DNA of 33,116 bases from Falsochrobactrum ovis (GTDB lineage Bacteria > Pseudomonadota > Alphaproteobacteria > Rhizobiales > Rhizobiaceae), in assembly GCF_003259955.1 (NCBI RefSeq), contig NZ_QLMK01000021.1, positions 1 to 33,116 of the forward strand, written 5' to 3'. Positions 1-7,714 of this stretch are shown piece after piece. The first letter of the stretch is position 1. Every line of letters begins with the position of its first letter. The notes under the pieces are model-generated. The model saw only the letters and a list, made by a program, of their open reading frames with translations, ran no database searches and was not told where the DNA came from. A program made the translations under genes and the position numbers.

Positions 1-165
1 AGCGCCGCTACAAACGGCGCAACCGGATCGAGATCATGTTCGGGCGTCTAAAAGACTGGCGACGTGTCGCTACGCGCTACGACAGGTGCCCTATGACCTT
101 CTTCTCTGCCATCGCTCTCGCCGCAACCGTTATCTTCTGGCTATGAGCAATGAGTCCTGAGCCTA
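1..165 (+). mobile_element. IS5-family (IS427-like) element, right-hand terminal 165 bp
   Basis: This segment is repeated in inverted orientation at the other end of the window, 32952-33116, with one visible mismatch (position 104, A here and G in the other copy). It carries the 3' end of a transposase and then a short non-coding end terminating in ...TGAGTCCTGAGCC. The sequence just inside the junction is TAG here and TTA at the other copy, compatible with the short TA-type target duplication of the IS427 group. Only the end of the element is present; the rest lies outside the window. Confidence 0.8.
3..146 (+). CDS. IS5-family transposase, C-terminal fragment (runs off the window)
   Basis: The open frame entering from the left edge encodes about 47 residues with RNRIEIMFGRLKDWRRVATR, then a small hydrophobic tail ending IFWL before TGA at 144-146. 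The RxxIExxFGRLKxxRR block is the C-terminal signature of the DDE transposases of the IS5 family, IS427 group, where the Glu is the third acidic catalytic residue. The N-terminal part lies outside the window. A second copy of the same segment is at 32971-33114 on the minus strand. Confidence 0.85.
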   Translation, partial: RRYKRRNRIEIMFGRLKDWRRVATRYDRCPMTFFSAIALAATVIFWL

Positions 166-300
166 GTGCCTTGATGCTGTTTGCAGCTTTGCCTTGGCAC
201 GCCGGCGATCTTTCTTGATTGTCGGCCAAGCTATTACGAAGAATGCAATTACTCCGCCAATAATTGGTGTGGCGACTGCTAGTAAAAATAGCGTGTTCAT
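163..300 (-). CDS. Small single-span membrane protein, 3' end remade by IS insertion
   Basis: The gene encodes 45 residues starting MNTLFLLAVATPIIGGVIAF, one strongly hydrophobic segment (about residues 2-25) followed by a basic tail (KKDRRRAKAK). I chose this ATG because AGGAGG lies 7 bases upstream; a longer frame start 21 codons earlier has no such site. The start overlaps the stop of the upstream gene by four bases (ATGA), so the two are translationally coupled. The stop codon TAG is formed by the TA at the junction plus the first G of the flanking IS5-family element, so the natural C-terminus may have been longer. No family is recognised. Confidence 0.6.
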   Translation of the reverse strand: MNTLFLLAVATPIIGGVIAFFVIAWPTIKKDRRRAKAKLQTASRH

Positions 301-602
301 TTGTCGCCTCCTTTCAAGACATGCTCTCCAGCATAATATAAGGCAACCGACAGGACGATGCAAATGCTTGCCACGATCGCCATATTGATTTCGGTGTTAT
401 GTGAAATAACGGAAGAATGTGCGTTGTTTTCGGGCTGCGTTATTTCAAAGTTGATTAAATAGCCGACAATGGGTGCGAGAATACCTGCAATGAAGGCACC
501 TGCGGATATCTGACCCAGGATGTTCGCTTTGTACCGTCGGATCTCCCAGTCCAGATCCGCGCCGGTTGATGCGTCTATCTCTATTGGCTTTTCTTCGCTC
601 AT
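297..602 (-). CDS. Hypothetical membrane protein with two or more spans
   Basis: The gene encodes 101 residues. An acidic N-terminal tail (MSEEKPIEIDAS) is followed by hydrophobic segments at about residues 30-50 (AGAFIAGILAPIVGYLI) and 72-92 (NMAIVASICIVLSVALYYAG), with a short polar loop between them. AAGGAAA about 8 bases upstream of the ATG is a plausible ribosome binding site. It forms an operon with the small membrane protein downstream through a 4-base overlap. I do not recognise the family; paired small membrane proteins of this sort may act together, but nothing in the sequence shows a function. Confidence 0.6.
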   Translation of the reverse strand: MSEEKPIEIDASTGADLDWEIRRYKANILGQISAGAFIAGILAPIVGYLINFEITQPENNAHSSVISHNTEINMAIVASICIVLSVALYYAGEHVLKGGDK

Positions 603-1043
603 AAACTGCTTTCCTTGTTAAACAACGCATTTAACATGAGCATGGAGGAGTTTAAAAGAGACAGTCAGCGTCGGGTGCCGGGCGCGAAAGTGGAAGGCAG
701 GTGAGGGATAGATCCAAGTTTTAAACGCTGTCGAACGCCCCCTTTGAAACAGCTTTTTTTGGTCTAGTTGAGTTTTCGGAATCTTGGGTGCGTTCGGTCA
801 ATACTAGTGCTGCCGCGCACCTTACACGATGATAATTTTTATCACATGCACGACCGGGTAACAGCGGCAACCGCAAGCTATAACTAAGTCAAATAAGTGA
901 GCATAGTATTAATGTAGGAGCCTTTGACTAAGCGATGGACGTGGCTGCGAAAAAACTTTGGGTGCGACTAGCTCAGCTAAATCAGCCTTGGCGGAAGCCT
1001 CGTGTGCTATCATAAAAGAGCAAATTGCAACGTTGGGAGGGAA
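603..1043. other. Intergenic region without a recognisable gene
   Basis: About 440 bases separate the divergent small-membrane-protein operon from the broken lipoprotein gene. I see no credible coding frame. The notable element is the 15-bp inverted repeat at 830-844. A GGGAGGG sequence at 1036-1042 serves the lipoprotein reading frame. Confidence 0.5.
830..844. promoter_or_regulatory. Perfect 15-bp inverted repeat, possible operator
   Basis: TGATAA-TTT-TTATCA is a perfect inverted repeat in AT-rich non-coding DNA. Its arms resemble the TGATAAT half sites of Fur-type iron boxes. Assignment to a regulator is inference only; nothing else links it to iron control. Confidence 0.25.
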
Positions 1044-1394
1044 ATGTCTAGGTTTAAGTTCTACGGCGTTCTAGGAACGTCGCTAACGCTCACTGCATGC
1101 CTATCCGCAGATAGTGGAGTGCCGCCTATCGGGCCCAACACGTATCAGCTCACTGTGGGTCGGGCGCGAGCTGTTGGTGGTGGATTTGAGGCCAGAAAGG
1201 TCGCTCTGTCAAAAGCTTAGGGAAACTGTGCTCAGCAGGGACGAGAGCTTATGGTAATTGGAACCAGAATATGGGGTGAAAACAGAGGCGGATATGACGT
1301 TGACTTCCGCTGTCTAAACAGAGGCGATCGCGACCTGCACCGCGCTACGCTAACCAACATCCCGAATAGGGTCATTGAAGTTCGCAGGTACTAA
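1044..1394 (+). pseudogene. Small lipoprotein gene interrupted by an in-frame amber codon
   Basis: An ATG preceded by GGGAGGG starts a 116-codon frame. The first part has a lipoprotein signal (MSRFKFYGVLGTSLTLTAC), with the lipobox cysteine at about residue 19. The frame hits TAG at 1218-1220 after ...KVALSKA, then continues open in the same frame (GNCAQQGRELMVIGTRIWGE...) to TAA at 1392-1394. The pattern 'A-L-x-x-A, then C-A-x-x-G-x-x-L' across the stop is common in small envelope lipoproteins of Rhizobiales, which argues that both halves were one gene. Either it is a pseudogene with a single nonsense change, or translation depends on amber suppression. I see no indel. Confidence 0.65.
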
Positions 1395-1573
1395 CGCTGT
1401 CGGTTGTGACGCCGATTAGGGAATGCAGTACTTCCCCTATTTCCGCGAGGTTTCATAGCGACTTTGTTTTCGTTATTGGAAGATTTTAGTAAGGGTATTA
1501 GCGAGAAAATAGCATCAACTGTCGGCGCGCCTGAGATTGAGCGAGATCGCTCAAAGAAGATTGTAATAGCTCA

Positions 1574-2410
1574 TTATCGTTTTGCATTCCATTCCTCTAA
1601 AGCGGTTAAACAAAGATCGAAGCTATCTGATGTCGCCAAGTGTTGGTACTTCAACATTGATTTGTAATCCCTATTGCCGAGCCACTTTTGGACGACATGA
1701 AGATTTAAACCTTTAATTATAAGGCGGCAGGCGCAGGTGTGCCGCAGAACTGTCGGAACGATGGCAGCATCATCCGCGAGGTCCAGATTATTTCTAACTT
1801 CGTTCCAAGCGACGCGGAAGGGGTGTTGATCGATGCTATTAAAAGGTCCTCGTGGCTCACCTTGAAGATTCTCGAGTAAATGGTAGGCGCGCGTCGTGAG
1901 CGGTAAAGTTCTGGCCAATCCCATGCTTGACTCGGGAATGCGCACTGTCCTAGCATCTATATGATCCCATTTTATCGCAATGGCTTCACCAAGCGTCACA
2001 CCAGTGTCAATTAGGAACGCCGCCAGAGAATTATAATGCGGTGATTTCCTGTTCAGAACGCTTAAAAGTAGTCTTTCTTCGTCTTTAGATAAAAACCTTA
2101 CAGCGGCGTGATCTTCCGACAGCCGACGAAACATTGGTACGTGAGGAATATGTCCGCTCGTTTGCGCTGCTCTTAGCAATTTGGTGAGGGCGTTGATTTT
2201 CCGATTGACAGTTGAATTTTTGTTGTTTCTGGCTTTCAGAGCCTCTACGATAAAGTCAAATCGATCGGCTTCAAACTTGGTGAACTCTTCAGGAAAAATT
2301 TCTGCAATTTCCTCTAAATAAATAAGCGCGCTCTTTTTATGCGAGCCATTTTGCCAAAGCGAGTCCGCGTGCAGGTCTATCAAATTGCGTAGAGAAAAGC
2401 GTTCGCTCAT
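1574..2410 (-). CDS. Tyrosine recombinase-like protein with degenerate active site
   Basis: The 278-residue protein has the layout of a phage-type integrase: an N-terminal SAM-like core-binding domain (about residues 1-95) and a C-terminal catalytic domain (about 100-278). The catalytic landmarks can be aligned but are mostly replaced. The first arginine box reads DTGVTLGEAI, with Thr where TGxR has Arg. The beta-hairpin lysine is not obvious. The HxxR box reads TVLRHT, so His is replaced by Thr but Arg is kept. The LGH box reads LGNRD. Only that second Arg and the tyrosine (MLKYQHL) remain. The frame is intact, so the protein may have lost strand-cleavage activity but kept DNA binding, or it may be decaying. 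Its start at 2410 is the first ATG; it lies divergent to the porin. Confidence 0.75.
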   Translation of the reverse strand: MSERFSLRNLIDLHADSLWQNGSHKKSALIYLEEIAEIFPEEFTKFEADRFDFIVEALKARNNKNSTVNRKINALTKLLRAAQTSGHIPHVPMFRRLSEDHAAVRFLSKDEERLLLSVLNRKSPHYNSLAAFLIDTGVTLGEAIAIKWDHIDARTVRIPESSMGLARTLPLTTRAYHLLENLQGEPRGPFNSIDQHPFRVAWNEVRNNLDLADDAAIVPTVLRHTCACRLIIKGLNLHVVQKWLGNRDYKSMLKYQHLATSDSFDLCLTALEEWNAKR

Positions 2411-2673
2411 CGTAATTTCCGACTTTGGAATCGAGAACCGGTTTTTATGTGCGTCAAAGCTGTTTACTTTTTAGTAATAATTTGACGACTTTGAGAGCTA
2501 AATTGGCTAGATCATGGCCGTTTTGTGTTAATTAAGCAACAGTGTTCCAGCGGAAAAATTGCAACTGTCAAAACATGGTTGCAGGAGTTGTTCATTACAG
2601 TTTATCCATTGATCGTTAGTTAAAGCGTATGAATTAACTGCGCTTGTATAATTGGTTGATCTGGAGGTCAGAT

Positions 2674-3753
2674 ATGAACATTAAGAGCCTTCTCCTCGGC
2701 TCCGCTGCAGCACTCGTAGCAGCAACCGGCGCTCAGGCAGCTGACGTAATTGTCGCGCCAGAGCCAGAAGCAGTTGAATATGTCCGCGTTTGCGATGCTT
2801 ACGGCGCTGGCTACTTCTACATTCCAGGCACCGAAACCTGCCTGCGCATTCATGGTTACATCCGTTACGACGTTAAGGGCGGTGACGATGCATACACTGG
2901 CCGTGAGCGTGGTGGCTGGGACAAATACGCCCGTTTCGCACTTCGCACTTCGACCGCTTCGGAAACCGAATATGGTACACTGAAGACCTACACCGAAACC
3001 CGTTTCAACTACAGTGCTGATGCATCGGGTGTAGACGGCGAATATGGTTATGCTGATTCAGGAACTGCTCTTCAGTTCGCATACATTGAGTTGGGCGGCC
3101 TGAAAGTCGGTATCGATGAATCCGAGTTCCAGACCTTCACTGGTTACCTCGGCGACATCATCAACGATGACGTGGTCGATGTTGGTGCATACCGTACCGG
3201 TAAGATCTCTTACACCTTCACTGGTGGAAACGGCTTCTCGGCTGTTATCGCTCTTGAAGAAGGTGGCGACGGTTATATCATCGACGAATATGTACCGCAC
3301 ATCGTTGGTGGTCTGAAATACGCTCAGGGCTGGGGTTCGATCGCTGGTGTTGCAGCTTACGACTCGGTCATCGAAGAATGGGCTGGTAAAGTTCGTTTGG
3401 ATGTTAACCTGACCGATCAGTTGTCGGCTTGGGTTCAGGGCGGTTACGCTTCCGAAGGAACCATTTATCAGAACTACGGTCGTTGGGGCGGCGATTGGGC
3501 TGTCTGGGGTGGCTTCAAGTACATCGCAACCGAAAAAGCAACCTTCAACGTTCAGGGTGCTTACGACGATTGGGGTAAGACCGCTGTTTCGGCTAACGTA
3601 GCTTACCAGCTGGTTCCTGGCTTCACCATTACGCCAGAAGTCTCCTACACTCGCTTCAGCAATGAATGGCGGAGCCACTATGCTGGCAGAAACATCACAG
3701 ATGTTAAGAAAGACGCTTGGCAGGGCATGATCCGCTTCCAGCGTACGTTCTAA
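2674..3753 (+). CDS. omp2b: Omp2-type outer membrane porin
   Basis: The gene encodes 359 residues with a classic signal peptide ([20 protein letters not shown], cleavage after AQA) and a mature part starting [20 protein letters not shown]. That is the N-terminus of Brucella Omp2a/Omp2b trimeric 16-strand porins. Long stretches ([44 protein letters not shown]) and the terminal aromatic (RFQRTF) match that Porin_2 family. It should form a general diffusion channel in the outer membrane. I chose the ATG at 2674 rather than an in-frame GTG-like start upstream because GGAGG lies 8 bases before it and the signal peptide begins there. A TATAAT at 2647-2652 may be the -10 box. A strong terminator follows. 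Confidence 0.93.
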   Translation: MNIKSLLLGSAAALVAATGAQAADVIVAPEPEAVEYVRVCDAYGAGYFYIPGTETCLRIHGYIRYDVKGGDDAYTGRERGGWDKYARFALRTSTASETEYGTLKTYTETRFNYSADASGVDGEYGYADSGTALQFAYIELGGLKVGIDESEFQTFTGYLGDIINDDVVDVGAYRTGKISYTFTGGNGFSAVIALEEGGDGYIIDEYVPHIVGGLKYAQGWGSIAGVAAYDSVIEEWAGKVRLDVNLTDQLSAWVQGGYASEGTIYQNYGRWGGDWAVWGGFKYIATEKATFNVQGAYDDWGKTAVSANVAYQLVPGFTITPEVSYTRFSNEWRSHYAGRNITDVKKDAWQGMIRFQRTF

Positions 3754-3775
3754 TCCTTTAAGGATTGGCTGCAGA

Positions 3776-3805
3776 AAACCCGACAGCTTGCTGTCGGGTT
3801 TTTTG
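3776..3805 (+). terminator. Rho-independent terminator of the porin gene
   Basis: The sequence AACCCGACAGC-TT-GCTGTCGGGTT is a long perfect stem with a very tight loop, followed by TTTTTG. It starts about 22 bases after the porin stop codon. Confidence 0.9.
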
Positions 3806-3895
3806 TTGACTTTTCCATTAAAGGGTGATTATTAAAAATAGAACTCAACTAAAATTGTTGATGTGCTGATTAGTCGACCTCCAGTCGCTTAGGCA

Positions 3896-3926
3896 GGGCA
3901 GCAGAGTTGTTTGCTGCCCTTCTTTT
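3896..3926 (+). terminator. Second rho-independent terminator without an adjacent gene
   Basis: GGGCAGCA (3896-3903) pairs with TGCTGCCC (3912-3919) and is followed by TTCTTTT. No gene lies between this and the porin terminator, so it probably belonged to a lost gene or acts as a back-up. Confidence 0.7.
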
Positions 3927-4023
3927 ATTTGAAACAATACTTCTTGAAACAAGAGCAGTTTTAATACTACTTGTCCGTGTTGTTGCTAATGTTCAAAAGG
4001 ATCATAGTTTCAGGAGGGGACAA

Positions 4024-4363
4024 GTGAGATCAAGCAAGTGGCTGGTAACAACTTGGCGTGGTTTTTGAATGGGGGCCTACGAAGAAGTGTTTTGATTCAA
4101 AGTCTCCACCATTTATTATCACAAAAGTTCCGCCGGAAACTAAAACTCTAACGTTCCGCATGGTGGGTCGTAATGCACCTAGTTATAATCATGGTCGCGA
4201 TAAAGTCGCGTATAGAGGCGAGTCGCAGGTATCATATGGGGTCTTCCGTTACAAAGGTCCATGCCCTCCGTCCGGATCTCATACTTGTTCTTGGACTGTC
4301 AAAGCCTTAGACGCAAAAGGTAAAACTGTTGCAGAGGGTAAATCGAGTAAAAAGCTTCCTTAG
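4024..4363 (+). pseudogene. PEBP (YbhB/YbcL)-like secreted protein gene with damaged 5' end
   Basis: The frame 4058-4363 encodes about 101 residues with the hallmarks of a small PEBP/YbhB-like protein: FEWGPTKKCFDSKSPPF, NAPSYNHG, FRYKGPCPPSGSH and WTVKALDAKGK. Family members normally carry a signal peptide before FEWGPT; here this frame opens at a GTG with no ribosome site. A good AGGAGGGG site precedes another GTG at 4024, whose frame starts like a signal peptide (VRSSKWLVTTW) but ends at TGA at 4066-4068. The simplest reading is a deletion with frameshift inside the signal sequence, giving an unexported product or none. A usable start at 4058 cannot be excluded. The terminator at 4432 follows. 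Confidence 0.6.
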
Positions 4364-4431
4364 TGGCCCGTCGCTACGGGTGGTACGTTAATACAGAATA
4401 AGCCATTTAGGGTTCCTTGAAAAATACTGGA

Positions 4432-4465
4432 AGCAGGGAGGCATAATCTAGCCCCTGCTTTTTTC
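4432..4465 (+). terminator. Rho-independent terminator after the PEBP-like gene
   Basis: AGCAGGG and CCCTGCT form a stem around a loop of about 14 bases and are followed by TTTTTT at 4459-4464. Confidence 0.75.
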
Positions 4466-5227
4466 CCTTTGTGGTACTTTACGCGAGGTGCTTCATTTTT
4501 TGTCAACGACCGCGTTTACCAGAATTCAAAGATATTGATCGTATCTCTATCTCCGAATTTGCTGAAACACCTGCGACTGCTCATACCCAAGAATAGTCCT
4601 CCGGATATCCCAAGTTCCCCTGGTGATTAAGCTGATTGTGCGGGACATCGTATTTTGCGGTTATCGGCCAATTCAGCAGGCGAGACAATGTACTTCAATA
4701 TTAATGATTAAATCCAAGATCACACACTGAAGGTTTGCAGCGGCGACAGTGTTGAAATTCACGAAGAATTTAGCTTTCGTTATCACCCCCGATAAACGCT
4801 ACTTATTCAGCGGGCGTGCGAGATCCTTTTTTATCGCTCAAAAAGTAGCAGCTGCGCAGCTTCAGATCAGCTTGTCTACCATGACGATAGATCCGGTCAA
4901 TGAATGCGATGCTGATATACGCGCTGGCACGACATGCTCAGGCTCATATTGTTGTGATCCGAAATGACGAGAAGTATCACCAATGAAATGCTGCTTTTAA
5001 CGCAAGGTGAAGCTTTGTTAAAGTCGCTCATTGTGAGGCATGAGCTTGAAACCTGCTGCACTTGCTGCCGCTTCTCGACCTGAACAAGTTATCCGAATTC
5101 GCGACTACGTTCTGACGGGACTATCGCTTTATGCCGGATCTAAAACAGAACTATCAGGCGTGGCTTGCGCCTGAAAATTTCGATGAAAACGGGCAGCAAA
5201 TTCGACGGCTTGAGGAGTTCAGACATC
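4466..5227. other. Gene-poor, apparently decayed region
   Basis: No convincing gene lies in these 760 bases. At 4786-4815 there is a degenerate copy of the CCCCCGATAA...TTATCGGGGG hairpin found intact at 32148-32178. Just before the next gene a short plus-strand frame (about 5106-5233, containing YRFMPDLKQNYQAWLAPENF) looks like the end of a real protein. Its TGA overlaps the GTG start of the small membrane protein, but it has no start of its own and I do not recognise it. Confidence 0.4.
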
Positions 5228-5437
5228 GTGGTTGATAAAACAAACAACAAAAGCCCCGCACTTGCAGCTATCCTGATTTTGCTTGGTTTTGGCATTCTCG
5301 CTTATTTCGTGCCGATGATTATGCTGGCACTTGGTGAATATTCCCAGATACTCGCCGTCATCTTTCCGATCATATTTGTTTTAAGCTTTTTTGCAGTGTT
5401 CTGGCTGCGAGCATTGAATCAAAGAAAGCGTGATTAA
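5228..5437 (+). CDS. Small two-span membrane protein
   Basis: The gene encodes about 69 residues from a GTG start (VDKTNNKSPALAA...) preceded by GAGGAG ten bases upstream; earlier in-frame starts lack such a site. There are two hydrophobic segments (about residues 10-32 ALAAILILLGFGILAYFVPM and 40-62 ILAVIFPIIFVLSFFAVFWL) and a basic tail (RALNQRKRD). The gene converges on the NicO gene and overlaps its stop by four bases. The family is not recognised. Confidence 0.55.
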   Translation: MVDKTNNKSPALAAILILLGFGILAYFVPMIMLALGEYSQILAVIFPIIFVLSFFAVFWLRALNQRKRD

Positions 5438-6546
5438 AATCGCAAAGCGGCACTGAGAAGCAGCGCACCTGTCATCGTGATGAAAAGCGCTGCCGCGACT
5501 TCGATACCAGCTTTTAGGCGGTGGGATGTGCCGCTGCCTCCCGCAATGCGTAATGCTAGATTTTTAGCAGTTACCGCGAGAGTAGCCAGCGCAGCAACCG
5601 TTAAAAATGTGCCAAATGCCATTGCAAAAGTGGAAAGCAAGCCACCGAGCAGCAGGCCATTAAGCAGCGAAAAACTCAGCACGATCAGCGCGCCGGAGCA
5701 GGGGCGTAAACCCACCGCCACAATGGCAGAGCAGGCAGTTTTCCAGCTAAAATCTCCTGCGAGTGCGGTTGGGTCTGCAATATGGGCATTGCCGCAGGCA
5801 TCGCAAATATCACTATTGCCAATGAAGGTATGATCAGCCTTGCTGCCTACAGGTTGATAGTTCAACCCAAACGCTTTTGGCCGAGCCGCTGAACGTGTAC
5901 CTTCAGAAATCGTGCTCTCAGCCAGCAGAGGTTGTTCTATAGTGATGAAGCTGAATTTGGGCGTAGTTGCCGAGGCGGAGGTGCCAGAAGATAATGTATT
6001 TTCATCCGTTTTGCGAAAGAGCAGCGGCAGTTTTCGTGCGAGTAATGCTAGGCCAAAAACCAAAATGAGTGCAAAACTGGCGATTTCCATATAGCGCGCT
6101 GTTTGGTTCATCGAAATGCCCGTTCCGCGTAGCGCTAACCACGCGACGCCAACGATGACGATGGCCGATATTGCCTGTAATAGCGACGATGCAAAGGCCA
6201 GAACAATGCCGCGGCGAAGTGCGATTTCATTGGCAATCATATAGGAAGAAATGACTGCCTTTCCGTGTCCGGGGCCAGCAGCATGAAATATTCCGTAACC
6301 AAATGATAAGCCGACCAGCATGGATGCGGCCCACGGGTCCTCACGCATGGCCCGCAAGGCATTGGTCATTGCAAGATAGAACTCACGCTGCTGCTCGTTC
6401 AGCCATAGGATGATATGAGCAAACGGGCCAGTTGGTTTCAGCGCCAGTTCATTTGACCCAATACCAAGCGACGACTGCGCGATCGCGCTGGATGCAATCG
6501 CCACAAAACATGCGGTCAAAATTAACCCGGCGAAACTTCTATTCAA
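5434..6546 (-). CDS. NicO-family nickel/cobalt transporter
   Basis: The 370-residue membrane protein has a signal-like N-terminus (about residues 1-24) and the two signature motifs of the NicO/RcnA family: FHAAGPGHGKAVISSYMIA (first helices) and VGLRPCSGALIVLSFSLLNG (second half). A variable loop of roughly 60 residues with His and Cys (ICDACGNAHI) lies between them. The family moves Ni2+ or Co2+ across the inner membrane, in either direction depending on the member. The start is TTG at 6544-6546, with GGGGAG upstream and an 8-base overlap with the DUF1007 gene before it, so the two form one operon. Whether it imports or exports cannot be told from sequence. Confidence 0.8.
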   Translation of the reverse strand: MNRSFAGLILTACFVAIASSAIAQSSLGIGSNELALKPTGPFAHIILWLNEQQREFYLAMTNALRAMREDPWAASMLVGLSFGYGIFHAAGPGHGKAVISSYMIANEIALRRGIVLAFASSLLQAISAIVIVGVAWLALRGTGISMNQTARYMEIASFALILVFGLALLARKLPLLFRKTDENTLSSGTSASATTPKFSFITIEQPLLAESTISEGTRSAARPKAFGLNYQPVGSKADHTFIGNSDICDACGNAHIADPTALAGDFSWKTACSAIVAVGLRPCSGALIVLSFSLLNGLLLGGLLSTFAMAFGTFLTVAALATLAVTAKNLALRIAGGSGTSHRLKAGIEVAAALFITMTGALLLSAALRF

Positions 6547-7231
6547 CTGACGACTCCCCTTGGAGGCAATCTATTTCAAGGCGGGTGGCGAATATTTTTG
6601 ACATGTCATTAGCCGACGGGTCTTCAAAAAACGCGGCTGTCAAAGAGGTTTGGTTTTGGGCAAGGGCCTCATCGGGGTCAGGGCGGACGACTTTTGCTGT
6701 GCAACTGTTTGGAAGGCCGGAAACCGATAGATCATCATCCGTCTCATAGTCGATGGCCGTATAGAAAGTTGGGTCATAAACACCGAAGCTAATTTTATGG
6801 CCCGGCGTGATCTTAAGTGGCTTTTCAGGTTTGCTGGAAAAAATGATCAAGAGACGATTATCAATAAAATCGGCCAGTAAGTCATCGGGTGGCACCATTT
6901 TTATTTCTTCACCATCCGAGAGCACTGTTTGAAAATATTTAAACTCAGCGATAGAGCTGTTAATCACCTGAGCAAGGTCGTCTAGCTCATTCCTATCGAG
7001 AATGAGATCGCCGCTGTGGTCGAATTCCATCAGCACATTTGATGAGAAGAAGTCGTCAAAGCGCCAAATATGTGCAAGTTTTTCCACGGTGCCATCGAAA
7101 GAAATGGCGAGCTCTAGACGCGCTTGCGCAAAAACGTGCGGATGGGGCAATGCGGTCGCGGGAGTGAAAATCGCCAGACCGACCAAACTTCGCATGAAAG
7201 AGTTTATCAATGGTGATAATTGTATCAGCAT
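6539..7231 (-). CDS. DUF1007-family periplasmic protein, NicO partner
   Basis: The 230-residue protein has an N-terminal hydrophobic export segment followed by LPHPHVF, the His-rich motif at the mature start of DUF1007 proteins. An acidic EF-hand-like stretch follows (FDHSGDLILDRNELDD, about residues 70-85). DUF1007 genes are usually paired with NicO-type Ni/Co permeases, exactly as here, and the product is thought to deliver or sense metal in the periplasm. I kept the first ATG because AGAAGG lies 5 bases upstream; an internal ATG at 7195 has no site. A partly symmetric GATAACGGGTTATGATC at about 7319-7335 could be a regulatory site, but this is weak. Confidence 0.75.
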   Translation of the reverse strand: MLIQLSPLINSFMRSLVGLAIFTPATALPHPHVFAQARLELAISFDGTVEKLAHIWRFDDFFSSNVLMEFDHSGDLILDRNELDDLAQVINSSIAEFKYFQTVLSDGEEIKMVPPDDLLADFIDNRLLIIFSSKPEKPLKITPGHKISFGVYDPTFYTAIDYETDDDLSVSGLPNSCTAKVVRPDPDEALAQNQTSLTAAFFEDPSANDMSKIFATRLEIDCLQGESSVE

Positions 7232-7464
7232 GTGACCTTCTTCTTACAGACGCTTAGACATAAAGATGAAGAGGACAAAATTAGGGCACTGTTACGTTAA
7301 TCTCCGCGTAAACATGCGGGATAACGGGTTATGATCGACTCTTTTTCGTCGCTTCATCAACGCCATCTTTATCCCGCTCCGCGCCGAGACCATTTTGCTA
7401 GGCCCTCAAATCGTGCAATCTGGTAGAGCACGACATAAATATGATGACGTCGCCTTGTTCATGC

Positions 7465-7561
7465 TGACCTGAGCCCCAAGCTCCCTCCAGTTTTTGGTAG
7501 AGTCTTGGGTTTATGTGACGGACTCTACCAAATTTTGGAGGAAACTTAGGGGCTCAGGTCA
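7465..7561. mobile_element. 97-bp MITE made of the two ends of the resident IS3-family element
   Basis: The element starts TGACCTGAGCCCC and ends with its exact complement GGGGCTCAGGTCA. Its first 50 or so bases are identical to the left end of the full IS3-family element at 30040. Its last 45 are nearly identical to that element's right end (GACGGACTCTACCAAA ... GGAAACTTAGGGGCTCAGG). The coding middle is missing. The whole unit folds into one long imperfect hairpin. It lies between btuB-like and DUF1007 on their transcript side and could act as a transcription barrier. Confidence 0.8.
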
Positions 7562-7565
7562 ATCA

Positions 7566-7650
7566 GTACACACGTTTATTGACACGACCCTCAATGGGGA
7601 AGACCCATTTGCTTGGCTGTTGCTGGTTAGCCGTGCCAAGGAGACGCAAA
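7566..7650 (+). pseudogene. IS66-family TnpC C-terminal relic
   Basis: The frame reads VHTFIDTTLNGEDPFAWL, which resembles the C-terminal motif of IS66 TnpC (YxLIETxKLNGVDPxAWLxDVL). The frame then drifts and the usual LLPW ending is not visible. It directly abuts the MITE. This is a short match judged by eye. Confidence 0.4.
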
Positions 7651-7714
7651 TGATGACAGCTGCGTGTAGCAGCCGCCATCCCAGAAATCAAAATTCTCAC
7701 CCCGGATAAGATCA

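Noticed and set aside
1464-1667. Plus-strand open frame of 67 codons overlapping the end of the degenerate recombinase gene
   Set aside because: It has no ribosome site or family features and is mostly antisense to a better-supported gene.
3058-3678. Long minus-strand open frame of 206 codons inside the porin gene
   Set aside because: It is a shadow of the porin's codon pattern; it has no start signal and its protein is not family-like.
4749-4967. Plus-strand frame of 72 codons
   Set aside because: The sequence is not recognisable, no ribosome site precedes it, and it runs across a degenerate hairpin repeat.
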